DNA of 64,000 nucleotides from Pyricularia pennisetigena (Eukaryota > Ascomycota > Sordariomycetes > Magnaporthales > Pyriculariaceae), in the NCBI RefSeq assembly GCF_004337985.1, contig NW_021940920.1, forward strand, positions 480,549-544,548. The letters are read 5' to 3'. The first letter of the stretch is position 1. Each line of letters begins with the position of its first letter. The translations under genes were made by a program, and so were the position numbers. This document shows, in pieces, positions 1 to 10,321 of this stretch. A model generated the notes under the pieces. The model was not told where the DNA came from. It did not search any database and saw only the letters and a program-made list of their open reading frames with translations.

Positions 1-586
1 GTTTCGGGTTTGGCTTTTTTTTTTTTGGAAGTATCTCAAACACTCAAGGAGATTCTGCCCAATTTTCAAAGGGGGCTGGTCCGTCTCACTAGTCTACACA
101 ACGACCACGACCCGGGGCCGGTGAAGCGTGGCCAGTCCTAAGGTCCGAGATGGGATTGCTGCATTGCAGCCGAGAGATCTCGTCCAACGCATCTACCAAA
201 CTCACCAACACGACGGCAGCTTCATGCTGTAAATGTCAAGGCCGGCTTATGGTTGGTTTGCCTTGTAGCCACGTCAATGCCATCGTCAGTTGCAGCCGAC
301 GGTCTGTCAAAGCGGCCACACGGCATCAAAGCTGAAAGGCCAAACCTCTACTCTGGGCTTCCTTGGGCATCAACGCAGCCAGTGTAAGCAATCTCCAATC
401 CCAAGCAACAAAACGCCCGTGGGTCACTGTCAGATTACCCTCTTCCGGCTCCAAAAAGGGTATTGTGCATAAACCGCGAAAGCGCTAGAGTCACAAGTGA
501 GGTGTTTTTGAGAGACCTAGAAGTAGCGCTGCTTACTTATTCGTTGCCTTTGAATTTTGGTGGAAAGTATTGGCTTGGACGGATTA
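1..586. other. Gene-free left edge
   Basis: No reading frame here looks like a protein, and no RNA gene is recognisable. A T-run lies near position 16-26. The stretch ends at the TA dinucleotide that flanks the foldback element beginning at 587. Confidence 0.5.
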
Positions 587-995
587 ACGTTGGGTACCCC
601 CTGACGGCCACCCCCCACCCCCCCTAATGGACACCCTTTTTACACCAAAACTCCCCTTTTGGAAAACGTTATAATAAATCGAATAAAAATCGTATCGATA
701 GCATTTGAAAGTCTACAAAGGGATTTAATAATAGAACCCATGCCGAAAAGGATTTTTTGGATATGTATAATATATGTTAAAGGTTTGGCGGTTAAATCAG
801 GTTTTAGATTTTCCCATATAAATTATATAATAACGAAAAACGGTAATAATTACCGCAATTTTCCGTTTTAAAAACCAAAATTACAAACATTATTAAATTG
901 TTATTTTTCCAGTCGATTTTTTATTTTAATACTGTTTATTTATTATCTTTTGCTACGTTATACGTAGTATTTATATGGCCATTATAAATTTATAT

Positions 996-1056
<61 letters not shown>

Positions 1057-1431
1057 CCGCTAGTTAAACGTTAAATATATCGTAGAAAAACAGGGCAACT
1101 ACCTTAATAAAAGTTATATATATATAATATAATAATATTTTTAATTTTGGCTTTTAAAACGGGAAATTGCGGTAATTATTACCGTTTTTCGTTACTATAC
1201 AATTTGTATAAAAAAATTTAAAACCGGATTTAACCGCCAAATTTTTAACATATATTATATATATCCAAAAAATCCTTTTCGGCATGGGTTCTATTATTAA
1301 ATCCCTTTATAGACTTTCAAATGGTATCGATACGATTTTTATTCGATTTATTATAACGTTTTCCAAAAGGGGAGTTTTGGTGTAAAAAGGGTGTCCATTA
1401 GGGGAGGTGGCCATCAGGGGTCACCCAACGT
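587..1431. mobile_element. Foldback/MITE-like element with about 300-bp inverted arms
   Basis: The left arm (587 to about 895) is repeated in inverted orientation on the right (about 1133 to 1431) with only scattered mismatches. Both arms carry the run that reads TTTACACCAAAACTCC and the internal palindrome CGGTAATAATTACCG. The outer ends read ACGTTGGGT and the element is flanked by TA on both sides (585-586 and 1432-1433), as expected for Tc1/mariner/pogo-type insertion. The core is very AT-rich and contains an (AT)n tract. There is no transposase, and short reading frames inside the arms are by-products of the repeat. The first eight terminal bases match those of the autonomous element at 1738-3595, so this is probably a non-autonomous relative or a substrate mobilised by a Fot1/pogo-type enzyme. 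The structure is seen directly; the relationship is inferred. Confidence 0.85.
998..1056. repeat. (AT)n microsatellite
   Basis: A nearly uninterrupted AT dinucleotide tract, with one GT interruption around 1039, forms the centre of the foldback element between its inverted arms. It would extrude easily as a cruciform. Confidence 0.9.
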
Positions 1432-1433
1432 TA

Positions 1434-1735
1434 TGATGTAGGTGGTTGTTTATCAGCCAGAGCCAATCGATTTGCTACAAGCTCGGTCTCTGAATCTGTC
1501 ATCCTTTCGGGAAATGAAAGAAATCGACAGTAGACAGATGATCAAAGTTAGATCAGTGGGCGTCCTCATGACACCCGGCGGCACCAAATTTGATCATCAT
1601 AGGTTAACAAATAAAAAAAGCGGTTGCCTTGTTTTGCGATTTGAACCAAGAATCACTGTGTGAGGGACTCGGGGTACGTATGCAGTGGACGGTGGCGTCA
1701 GGGTTGATGCTATTTCCTTGGTCCAAGGCTGAAAG
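1434..1735. other. Spacer between two mobile elements
   Basis: About 300 bp of ordinary-composition sequence separates the foldback element from the Fot1-like transposon. I see no gene in it. Because both elements carry TA flanks, this spacer is probably original host DNA. Confidence 0.5.
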
Positions 1736-1737
1736 TA

Positions 1738-1779
1738 ACGTTGGGCTCCACATCTCCGACCCCCCTAAAGTCCGGCCCC
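1738..1779 (+). repeat. Left terminal inverted repeat
   Basis: 42 bp identical to the reverse complement of 3554-3595. It includes an internal C-rich stretch (GACCCCCCTAAAG). It is preceded by TA. Confidence 0.95.
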
Positions 1780-1888
1780 TAAAAATATCTACTCAGCCAC
1801 GTCAACCCTTTGTTTTATTTTATAAATATCTAGACGAACTTTTCACTTTAGAACTTGCATTTTGAAGATTCTTGCTCCAAACTTTCCA

Positions 1889-3496
1889 ATGAAACAGTAC
1901 ACTGAAAATCAGCTTCTTGCTGCCATTTCTGACATAAGAAATGGCAAATCAGTTCACAAAACCTCGCAAAAATGGGGTATTCCTCGGAGTACCCTTCACG
2001 ATCGTTTAAAGGGGGCCCAGTCAATTCAACAAGCGAAAAGATTTTGTCAAAGGCTTTCACAGGAGCAGGAGACCTATTTGGCAGATTGGGTACTTGCGCA
2101 GGCCGCGTTAGGCCTTCCGCCAACGCATCAAGAACTACGCTATTTTGCGGAACGAATTCTTCAGGCCGCCGGAGAAAGAAAAAGCCTTGGGAAACATTGG
2201 GTTAGCCGTTTTATAGCCCGATATCCAATTTTGAAAACCCAAAGGCCCCGGCGAATAGAAAATGCCCGGGTTAATGGGGCTACAACCGAGGTAATTAAAT
2301 CTTGGTGGTCCTATTTGAAAAATCCCGTTATCGATACTATAAAACCGGCCAACCGTTGGAATATGGACGAAACAGGTATAATGGAAGGCAAAGGATCTAA
2401 TGGCCTGGTGTTAGGGCGTAATAAAATCCGGCCATTACAGCGAAAAGAGCCTGGAACGCGGGGTTGGACGAGCATAATCGAATGTGTATCAGCTACGGGG
2501 GCTGTTATACCTCCCCTCGTTATATTTAAGGGGAAAAACGTACAGCAACAATGGTTTCCAGCTGATTTAAGTCCTTTCGATACCTGGCAATTTCATGCAA
2601 CAGAAAACGGGTGGACAAATAATGAAACAGGTATCGAATGGTTAAAAAAGGTGTTTATTCCAAATACCCAACCTTTAACTCCTGAAAAGCGTTTATTAGT
2701 TCTCGACGGCCACGGATCACACGTCAGCGACGAGTTTATGCTTGTTTGCCTCCAAAATAATATTCAGCTTTTATATTTACCTCCTCATTCGTCGCACGTT
2801 CTTCAACCGTTGGATTTATCGGTTTTTGGGCCGTTAAAGGAAGCTTATCGACGTCACCTGGGATTTGTAAACCAGTTTTGCTGTTCAACGGTTGTTGGGA
2901 AACGAAACTTTCTACTTTGCTATCGAAAAGCCAGATCAAAAGCATTTATAGCAAAAACCATTCAATCTGGTTGGCGTACGACGGGGTTATGGCCGGTGAA
3001 CTTGGCAAAACCACTTTTAAACCCGTTTTTATTAGAAAATAGCAACGCCAACGTCGAAAAAGGTAGAAATAACGGCTTCCAAAGGGATAAAACACCGGAA
3101 AGCCCAAACCAAAAAATTAACGACCAATCTTTACTTATTTGGAAAACCCCTAAAACGACCCGAGATATTCGACTTCAACTACAGGAAATTTCCCGGTCCG
3201 AAAAAAGTAACGCCACTTCACGGCTTTTGTTTGCAAAAGTCCAAAAAAGCTTCGAAACCAAGGATATCTTATTGGCTGAAGCTCAGCAAAAAATCAGTTT
3301 GTTAAAAGCAAAATTGGAGGCGGTACGGCCGGTCAAAAGGAAAAGGGTAATTCCGGATCCCAACGAGCTTTTGGTCAGCAAAAAAAACGTTTATGAAGCA
3401 CAGGAAAATAATAGGGACTGTTTAGAGGATTTGAACGATGGAGAAGAGGTTAGCGAACCGGGAGAGCCTGACAATGATTGTATTATTGTGCGTTGA
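1889..3496 (+). CDS. Fot1/Pot2-type transposase, DDE superfamily
   Basis: A 535-aa protein starting at the ATG of 1889 (MKQYTENQLL). The open frame extends further upstream but has no earlier ATG. An N-terminal psq-type helix-turn-helix (residues about 3-45, with WGIPRSTLHDRL) is followed by a CENP-B/Tc5-type DNA-binding helix-turn-helix (about 55-115). The DDE_1 catalytic core carries a first acidic residue in NMDETG, a second in LVLDGHGSH and a third in LQPLDLSVF, giving the DDD arrangement of the pogo/Fot1 group. The C-terminal part is lysine-rich with a coiled-coil-like segment. It binds the element's own inverted repeats and catalyses cut-and-paste transposition into TA. No frameshift or stop is present, so the enzyme looks functional. 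Confidence 0.93.
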   Translation: MKQYTENQLLAAISDIRNGKSVHKTSQKWGIPRSTLHDRLKGAQSIQQAKRFCQRLSQEQETYLADWVLAQAALGLPPTHQELRYFAERILQAAGERKSLGKHWVSRFIARYPILKTQRPRRIENARVNGATTEVIKSWWSYLKNPVIDTIKPANRWNMDETGIMEGKGSNGLVLGRNKIRPLQRKEPGTRGWTSIIECVSATGAVIPPLVIFKGKNVQQQWFPADLSPFDTWQFHATENGWTNNETGIEWLKKVFIPNTQPLTPEKRLLVLDGHGSHVSDEFMLVCLQNNIQLLYLPPHSSHVLQPLDLSVFGPLKEAYRRHLGFVNQFCCSTVVGKRNFLLCYRKARSKAFIAKTIQSGWRTTGLWPVNLAKPLLNPFLLENSNANVEKGRNNGFQRDKTPESPNQKINDQSLLIWKTPKTTRDIRLQLQEISRSEKSNATSRLLFAKVQKSFETKDILLAEAQQKISLLKAKLEAVRPVKRKRVIPDPNELLVSKKNVYEAQENNRDCLEDLNDGEEVSEPGEPDNDCIIVR

Positions 3497-3553
3497 TAGG
3501 TTTACATTTAAATCGGTTTATAAAAGGGGTATTTCGTCGTTACATTTTTCAAG

Positions 3554-3595
3554 GGGGCCGGACTTTAGGGGGGTCGGAGATGTGGAGCCCAACGT
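3554..3595 (-). repeat. Right terminal inverted repeat
   Basis: 42 bp, the exact inverted copy of 1738-1779. It is followed by TA at 3596-3597. Confidence 0.95.
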
Positions 3596-3597
3596 TA

Positions 3598-5395
3598 ACG
3601 AGTAGAATCGTGAGTCGAAGCCACAAAGGGAGCACCTTGGAGCGTCACTATGCGCTCCTAGCGTCCTTATTACGTATCTACTCAAAGCCGGGCCTTCACA
3701 AGACGCCCCATGGATGCCTGATACTGCTCGCCTGGCCTGTTCTGGTCAATGAAGAACTGCAGAAAAAATATACGTAGAAATGCCACAAGTTCTCAGCTGA
3801 GGCAGAATTGCTACAGAATATTCCATGAACCTTGTGCCGTCAATCAGATGTAGACTAAGTCTTGGCTCCGGAACCTTGCCGGCAGTAGAAAGAGAGCCCT
3901 AGCAGAGAGCCCAGATGCAATGATGCCCGGTCCGTATTCTCCAAATAAAGGCATATCCACCTGGACATGAGCATTCGGGCACCGGCCAGCCCTTTCGTAG
4001 ATGTCTAATTAAGGTTGTCTGCTGGCAAGTGACACGGCAGAACCGACCCGGTCGCCTTGTTGGTTCTTTCATTTATTTTCTGGAAGTTCATCTCAGCATT
4101 GGACCACCATAGCAAGTGGAAGAAGATCACACGGCAACGAACAGGAAGGAGCGTAAATTTTCTTTGGGAGCCTTTTTCTTCTGCCCACAAAGACTGCCGA
4201 GCGCGCCCCACGAGGACAGGGCAACACATGTATACCTTGTGAGAAGGCAGGCTGGGTCATTCTCGTGCACGACAGGATACCGATGTGAACAAACGCACAA
4301 ATAGGGCGAATGATATGCAGGCTCCCCTGCCTCCGGCTTCGTATCCCTAAATACGGATACCCCATAGAGGACCGCTGGTGATTCCAATCAGCTTGTACGC
4401 CTGTGACTAGCAATTCTAAAATCGTGGGAGGTTGCTACGGGTCTACCGGGGATGCAATCGGTGTGGGGTTGTCAAATGTTGCTGGCTGGGCAGAAGGGCG
4501 GTGTGCCGAACCACGCTGAAGGATCCCCATGCAGCAGCTGAGTAAAAAAAGAAAAAAAAAAAAAAAAGACCAGAGTGACAAGCTTAATGGCCACAAGGCA
4601 TCTGGAACATCCGCATCTGGGAGTATTGTAGACTTGCAAAGATTATTGAAAATATGTTGAGTGAAAATACACACTGTCTCGGCAGGCAACGAGGCGTGGT
4701 GATACGTAGCATGTTGTGTAGACACCGTGACTAGGTACTGTAACGGTCTTGTTCGTGGCGCATTTGCCAGGGGTCACACCGAGATTTCATGTTTCGGTAC
4801 TACGTACCCCCTACGGTGAGGATAAAAACCAGCGAAATCATGAGCCAATAGATCGCCAGCCAACGCGACAACTTGGCAGATAAGCCAACCATCTGAACCT
4901 TGTCTGATGCGCGTCCTGTCCTTCTACCTGGTGTCATCAAAAGCTGACGCAGCCGTGAAGGCTGAGCAAAGAACTGCACGTACCTTGTAAATGCATGAAA
5001 CTATCAAGGTGTGTGTTCAGGGGAAGGCGTGCCAGGTGACTAGCGCCCGGTGTGATTGCAAGCTGAATACGGATACGCTTCAAAACCGAGAGCTGGGTTC
5101 TTGCATGGGTTGTTACGAACTTGCCAGCGGGGATATTGACGACGTGTTGTTGCCTACTCCATGTGATAGTGGGCGAAAAGTAGACTGGGGGTATGGATCA
5201 GGATTCACAAATCAGTGTGTAGACTGTCAGCAATACTGATGCAACTCACCCGTTGCCACCAAAATAGCCTTGTATTCACAGTTATCTTTCTTAAACACAA
5301 GCACAGTCAGACATTAACTCCTCACTCATATGGTTCCACCATCCAAGCGGCGCCCAACACTGCCCGCCATCCTATTGCGCGTCTCTTGCTTCGCC
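3598..5395. other. Gene-free interval
   Basis: About 1.8 kb between the transposon and the LRR gene. Overlapping frames of up to about 100 codons occur around 4.0-4.7 kb on both strands, but none has a recognisable domain, signal peptide or splice structure. An A-rich run lies near 4544-4567. I see no gene. Confidence 0.45.
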
Positions 5396-7125
5396 TCAGC
5401 TTCGGTGAACAATCATTATGTTAGTACATTCGGGCGTCGGCTTGGTCTTCTCAGGGACCTCGGGTACACAGCGCCACGAACACCCCTTGGACATGAACGG
5501 AACGAGTGTTCTAGCAGACGCGGCCAGGCTTATAGACCAATCGGTGCCTTGGACTTCGGCACCATCGGGCTCACTAACGAGCTGACCTGTTTCTTTGTCA
5601 GTCTTGTGAATATGGTATTTGCCCAAAACCCACCAGTCCAGCCACTGGACACGAGGAATGACCATGCTCTGGCGTTTAGCGCAGGCTGGTCGGGCGCAGC
5701 GCTGGGGACCCGCGTCACGAAGCTGATCGACACGATCCAGCAATGCCAGAAGATGGGCCGGCGACCTGTCAGGCATGAGCGAGCGCAGGTCCGTGGAAGT
5801 GCTGGTCGACGCCTGACTGCACGATTCGAGGGCTAGCTCTAGAAGCGACCGTGCCCGGGTGGGAGAAGCGTCGTCAAAGGTGACAGGTGGCTTGGCCGGC
5901 TCCGAGTAGAGATCGGCAGCCGGCAACCAAGCGCCCTCGTCCAAGTTGACGATATCTGTGTTGCAGGGCCGACCAAGACCGTCAACGTACTGCATAGGCG
6001 ATCTGGCGACGAGGCATCCACCATGGCTCCCCGCAATTCCAGAGAAAGTCGACCATGTCGCATAAGAATCCCTCTTGGAAAGCCCCTGAGAGAAGGATAT
6101 GGTTTTATATTCCGGCATCTGACTTGCGTGTCTGTTGCTTTCTGGCTGGCAGTATGGGTTTGGGTGAAGGGAGAGAAACTCCAGCTTTTTACTTGTGTTT
6201 ATCAGCTCAAGAAGTTCATGCGGTAACCAACGCAGCGCATTTTGGGCTATGTTTAGCTGCTCCAGATTGCGCAGCTGAGATATTCCGGGAGGGAGCTCTT
6301 TCAAGCCATTGCCCCTCAGACTCAGAACTGTCAGAAAGCTCAGATCACAGATGCTAGCCGGGACTCTAGCAAGACGGTTGTTTCCAAGGTACAGCTTCAG
6401 TTTAATATCTCGTGCCTCAAACGGAACATCTTCGACCACGGTAGGAATTAGCTGAAACCCGGACAGCGGTTGGATAGTTGAAGCAGCGATGCTCTCAAGA
6501 CCCAAGCTCCTATTCTGTCTGGTCAGCATACTGCTCTTCTCCATCCTCCATCGGACTTCCTGATTTGGCCTTCAAAGGATGCAAAAGCTTACGCAATATT
6601 AACGTCTTCATCACCCTCCTCGATGCAATCCTGGATGATCTTCTGAGCCAGGCTCTCCTCGGGCGAGATATTGCGAATACTCGCACAGCGATGGAAGCCA
6701 CTGGCCACACGGGGAACCAAAGGAGACGGTGCTTCTGCTGCTGCGGGCTCGTCAGGTGTGATTTTCTTGTCAACCGTGTCATCACTGGCCAGCCAAACAC
6801 CACTGTCCATGTCCCGCTTGAGTTGCCTTGGGGCGCCAGGAGCGATGGCCTTTGGACGCGACGCGGCCCCCTCAACAAATTCAGGAAACGGGGGATCGGA
6901 TGACAGCTGCTGCAGCGAGGACTGGTGAAACCATGATCCTATCCGTCGTTTCTTGCGACGGCCATGGTGGGAATATGTTTCCAGAGACGGATCATCGTCG
7001 CTGGAAAAGGCAGCCGGCTCGCTGGAATCAGTAAAGAGATGAGCGGGTGGCGCTTGATTGAACCTCAGCCGCTGATTATTGAGTGCGGCAAACGAGGGCA
7101 AAGACGGTTGGCTTTCGTCTTCCAT
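5396..7125 (-). CDS. Leucine-rich repeat protein, function unknown
   Basis: Two exons, 7125-6593 and 6518-5396, give a 551-aa protein. The 74-nt intron has donor GTAAGC and acceptor CAG. The in-frame ATG just upstream of that acceptor (MEKSSM) is therefore probably intronic. The first about 180 residues are low-complexity with a basic patch (GRRKKRR, a likely nuclear signal). About residues 215-285 hold three typical LRRs with the pattern LxxLxLxxNxLxxLPxxI (for example FLTVLSLRGNGLKELPPGIS). The remainder is unlike any family I recognise. LRRs mediate protein binding, so a scaffold or regulatory role is plausible but not shown. The start was chosen as the ATG of the upstream frame that splices in phase. 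The C-terminal boundary is less certain. Confidence 0.75.
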
Positions 7126-7720
7126 TGGTTGAAATGTGGGGGTGTCTTTCCCAAATGAATTGTCTGGGAAACTCTCCTATTGAAGCAAAGAAAACGGGAG
7201 CCCCTATAACATTTGTAAAGAAACACTCCAGTCTCAGCGGCAAAAGAGAGTCTACAGCGAGACTTTATAAACCGAGGAAAAGAGTAAGTTATAGGCAGAC
7301 ATGTATGGTTAGAGGTTGGGACGCGACTTGGGAGTCTGGTATCCATCCAACGTGTCGCGTGTATACTTTGAGCGAAAGGCATTAAAGTGGGTCCCTCACG
7401 ATCTCGGCTACAAAAATACAGCGGCGGGGAGAGCTTGTGTGGTCCGTGCATAGGTCGCTCCAACACGACACGCCGGCCACCAGATCCAGGGGACCACATA
7501 AACCCTGCAGCCGCCGACCCGAGGGGGTAATTGCTTGGGGATAGCCGAGAGTACCTTGCGCATCACATTGCGCCACCATTCGCACGACCTACTTCACGTT
7601 AGGTGTGACAGCGCAATGCGCGCGTCAGGAGGATTGGTTGTCATTGTTTAGTCCAGCCTCCTCCTTCCAGCACTTTCTTTTCTTGTTGCGATTCTCCTAC
7701 ATCACTGATCTCGCCCTCCA
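7126..7720. other. Intergenic, LRR gene promoter and PLP2 3' side
   Basis: About 600 bp between the LRR gene start and the PLP2 stop, both on the minus strand. It should hold the LRR gene promoter and the PLP2 terminator. I see no coding or RNA signal. Confidence 0.4.
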
Positions 7721-8575
7721 TCAGTCCCAGTCATCATCGTCGTCGTCGTTGACCGCTGGCCTGGAGCTTTTTATGTTCCTCTCGCCAGCAGCTAATCTTT
7801 CCTCTTCCGCGTCCTCCGCTCGCCGCCGCCTTTGAAGCACGCGCATGTCCGTGTCCGGAACCGCCCCAACCTCGACCAAAATATTGTCCAGATCGAGCAT
7901 GCTCATGCGTGGTCCGCCGACAGTCATGAGTGTCACAATCTGTTTTACTATGTCACCGTTTCGGTAGACCAATATCGTAGGGCAGTTCTTGTCTGGATAA
8001 CCTTCGATTGCCTGGTCCGCCCGCATCTCGCAAAACTTGATGTCTCCGTATTCCTTGGCAGCCTGCCTCCACAGATCAGATAGCACGCGCGACTCGACGT
8101 TCGATCCCAGCGACGATACCAGGTTGACCATGACCGTTTTGTTGTCCTTTGATGCATCGGTCACCTCTCTTTGGTATTCGGGCTTCGATATCGGGTAGAC
8201 GCTGCCGTGGACGGCCTTTTGCGACAGGGCCTTGAGCTCTTGCATCCGCTTCTGCAAGTAGTGCTCCATAAATGCCTCGTCCTCCTCATCCTCCAGTTCC
8301 TTCAGCTCGTCAATGTCCTTGCCTTCAAGGCGATTCTCGTGAGCGATTTGCCTAGCTGCCAGTATTGCTTCCTCTATCATGGGATTTGGGTCGGGCTCCT
8401 TTTCCGGAATGATTTTGTGTTTTCTTAAGATCTCATTCCTGCAATACTATCAGTCCCATGTAATGGGAACATATTCTCTTAGTGGTATGAGAGTCTATGC
8501 GACAACGTACCATTCCGTATCAGCATTAGGGTCGTCGATAGGCACAGCTATCCTCTGGTCGAAGGGCGCCGCCAT
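7721..8575 (-). CDS. PLP2: Phosducin-like protein 2 (CCT chaperonin cofactor)
   Basis: Exons 8575-8511 and 8438-7721 encode 260 aa; the 72-nt intron splits a Trp codon. The N-terminus contains DPNADTEWNEILRKHKI, the conserved opening of the PhLP2/PDCL3 group. An acidic helical segment follows (ELEDEEDEAFMEHYLQKRM), then a thioredoxin-fold domain (about residues 100-210, with DIKFCEMRADQAIEGYPDKN and CPTILVYRNGD) that lacks a redox CxxC. The tail is acidic, ending in a run of Asp plus WD. Family members bind the cytosolic chaperonin CCT/TRiC and help fold tubulin and actin; yeast Plp2 is essential. The gene faces the ribosomal protein gene at 9119 across about 540 bp. Confidence 0.9.
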
Positions 8576-9118
8576 TTTTTTGCGAATGGCGGATAGGACT
8601 GAGCAATGCGCAGGTGTGCAATACGTGTAGCAGATAGCGAAAAATATACTTAAACAAAAGAAATCAAATCAGATCAAGTTAAATCAAAGAACTTGTAGTT
8701 ACGTAGTGTGTTCGTAAGCCTGCCTGGTGAATGAGGAAGCCTAGAATGGACAAACAATTCAATTCTCGTACTTGCTCTGCTCTGCGCCCGCGCACCCCGC
8801 CATGGTCGACATATTACTAACTGCTAGGTACCTTCCCATTGGTACCCGGCACCAACAGAGCGCATAGGTGCCTTGGGGTGCCTATCGTAAAACCCACTCC
8901 ACCTTTAGCGCCACAATGGCGATTTCGAGTCACGTGGGCTTTCAACCCACCAAACCCCGACTTACGCCTCTCCCTCCCACCAAAATCCTCTCGACGACCA
9001 CATCTGCTCGACCGCCAAACCTCTCGACGCCATCCCATTTTCGCCAAATCTCTGGTCAGCGCCCCAGCAACGATTAATCGAAGAAACCGAAGAGTTAATC
9101 TTTGCAAAATCAGTCAAG
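8576..9118. promoter_or_regulatory. Divergent promoter region between PLP2 and RPS27
   Basis: The 543 bp between two divergent ATGs must hold both promoters. A related GGTACC/GGTGCC-rich stretch occurs around 8826-8885 (ggtaccttcc, ggtacccggcacc, aggtgccttggggtgcct), and CTCTCGACG is repeated around 8985-9030. Recognised binding sites cannot be assigned by eye. Confidence 0.45.
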
Positions 9119-9789
9119 ATGGTAAGCCGACGTCTCGTTGTGTTGAACTGCTTCGACGGGTGTGAATTTTGATCGCCACTGCGGAAAAAAAATCGACAAG
9201 AAAAAATCGACGACCAATTCGACCGCCACGAGACCAACGCCATCCGCAAGAGCAGGGCAGCCATCATCAACATCGTCATTATCAAGACCTACGAATTTTT
9301 CGACTCATTCGGTAGCTGGGACTTGGTTGGGATATGGATTTTGATTGATGGATTGATGCTGCCCGACCGACGGCGAAGCTCGGCTCGTAGCATCCAGAAT
9401 CCACCCACGCACGAAGCATAGGAATATTTGGAATTTTATTCTAGAGTTCGTGATGCTAACATTTTTTTCCTTCGTTCTAGGTTCTCGCCGTTGACCTGCT
9501 CAACCCCAGCCCTGCTGCTGAGGCCAAGAAGCACAAGCTCAAGGTGAGAATTACCATCCTGTCTCCTCATCTGCTCGACAACCACATCTAACCTCGCCTC
9601 TCCCAGACCCTTGTCCCTGCCCCGAGGTCCTTCTTCATGGACGTCAAGTGCCCCGGCTGCTTCACCATCACCACCGTTTTCTCGCACGCCCAGACTGTCG
9701 TCATCTGCCAGGGCTGCACAACCGTTCTCTGCCAACCGACCGGTGGAAAAGCCCGTCTGACCGAGGGCTGCTCGTTCCGGAGAAAGTAG
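9119..9789 (+). CDS. RPS27: 40S ribosomal protein eS27
   Basis: Three exons, 9119-9121 (only the ATG), 9481-9543 and 9607-9789, give the family-typical 82 aa. The first intron of 359 nt directly follows the start codon, a common arrangement in fungal ribosomal protein genes. It ends in a tgctaac branch site and a pyrimidine-rich acceptor. The protein starts [18 protein letters not shown] and carries the C4 zinc ribbon (CPGC and CQGC about 15 residues apart). eS27 sits on the 40S platform and takes part in pre-rRNA maturation. Identification is firm from near full-length conservation. Confidence 0.97.
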
Positions 9790-10321
9790 ATGTATCGCCA
9801 ATTCTAATTTCTCAAAGATAACGGGGTTCAATAAAAAAGGGTCATGCCTGGGATCATACCTTCTCTTGCTCACTGGGATTTTTTCTTGTCTTGTCACGTC
9901 CCTCGGCGTCTATCGGAGTTCTTACACTGCTTCGCGCCTTCTTCATTTTTTCCATGTCATCATGTTGATACACACGAACCGGTCGTCTATTTTGGGGGAG
10001 GGGGAAAAAACAACCTTTTTTTTGCGACAACGACTTCACGGATAGGACTTCACGCCACGATCTGGTGATGAAGTAGGTTGTGGGATAGGAAAAGTAACAG
10101 GAACCACTCTAAAAGTTTCGTTTTCCACGCGAATCATTCCGGTTGCTAGCCTAATCCTACATGAACAGTGCCGCTCCAAATAGTACAATGATCATGTTGA
10201 ACCCTGAAACCTAAGCTCCTCGTAACGCCATGCTAAAGTGATCCTCGTAACGTACGTCTTCTGTGCCATCGTAAACCCAACCTAAACAAGAAAGAAGAAA
10301 AAAGAGACTAAGTATTTGACC
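9790..10321. other. Convergent 3' intergenic region
   Basis: About 530 bp between the RPS27 stop (+) and the RNR inhibitor stop (-). It carries two 3' ends; an AATAAA-containing stretch just after RPS27 (caataaaaaaggg, around 9828-9840) is a plausible polyadenylation signal. No gene is seen. Confidence 0.5.

Larger units (their letters stand above)
1738..3595 (+). mobile_element. Complete Fot1/Pot2-like (pogo superfamily) DNA transposon
   Basis: The element is 1858 bp long with 42-bp perfect terminal inverted repeats at 1738-1779 and 3554-3595. The termini start ACGTTGGGCTCCACATCTCC. TA dinucleotides flank both ends (1736-1737 and 3596-3597), the target duplication expected of this superfamily. 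A single long frame fills the interior and encodes an apparently complete transposase. Total size, TIR length and a 535-residue protein are all close to what is known for Pot2/Pot3 of Magnaporthe and Fot1 of Fusarium. Identical TIRs and an open frame with no stop codons argue for a young, possibly active copy that has not been degraded by repeat-induced mutation. Confidence 0.95.

Noticed and set aside
659..871. 70-codon frame within the left arm of the foldback element
   Set aside because: It lies entirely in a repeat arm that is AT-rich and duplicated in inverted form; nothing in it looks like a protein domain.
4005..4725. Overlapping frames of 60-106 codons on both strands
   Set aside because: No domain, signal peptide or splice structure, and several frames overlap on both strands, as expected by chance in this composition.
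4991..5239. Cys-containing 82-codon frame that resembles a small effector at first sight
   Set aside because: It has no signal peptide and starts with a hydrophilic segment; the cysteine spacing is irregular.
6527..6544. ATG (MEKSSM) as the start of the LRR protein
   Set aside because: It falls in the intron of the two-exon model; joining 6593 to 6518 keeps phase and gives a longer continuous protein.
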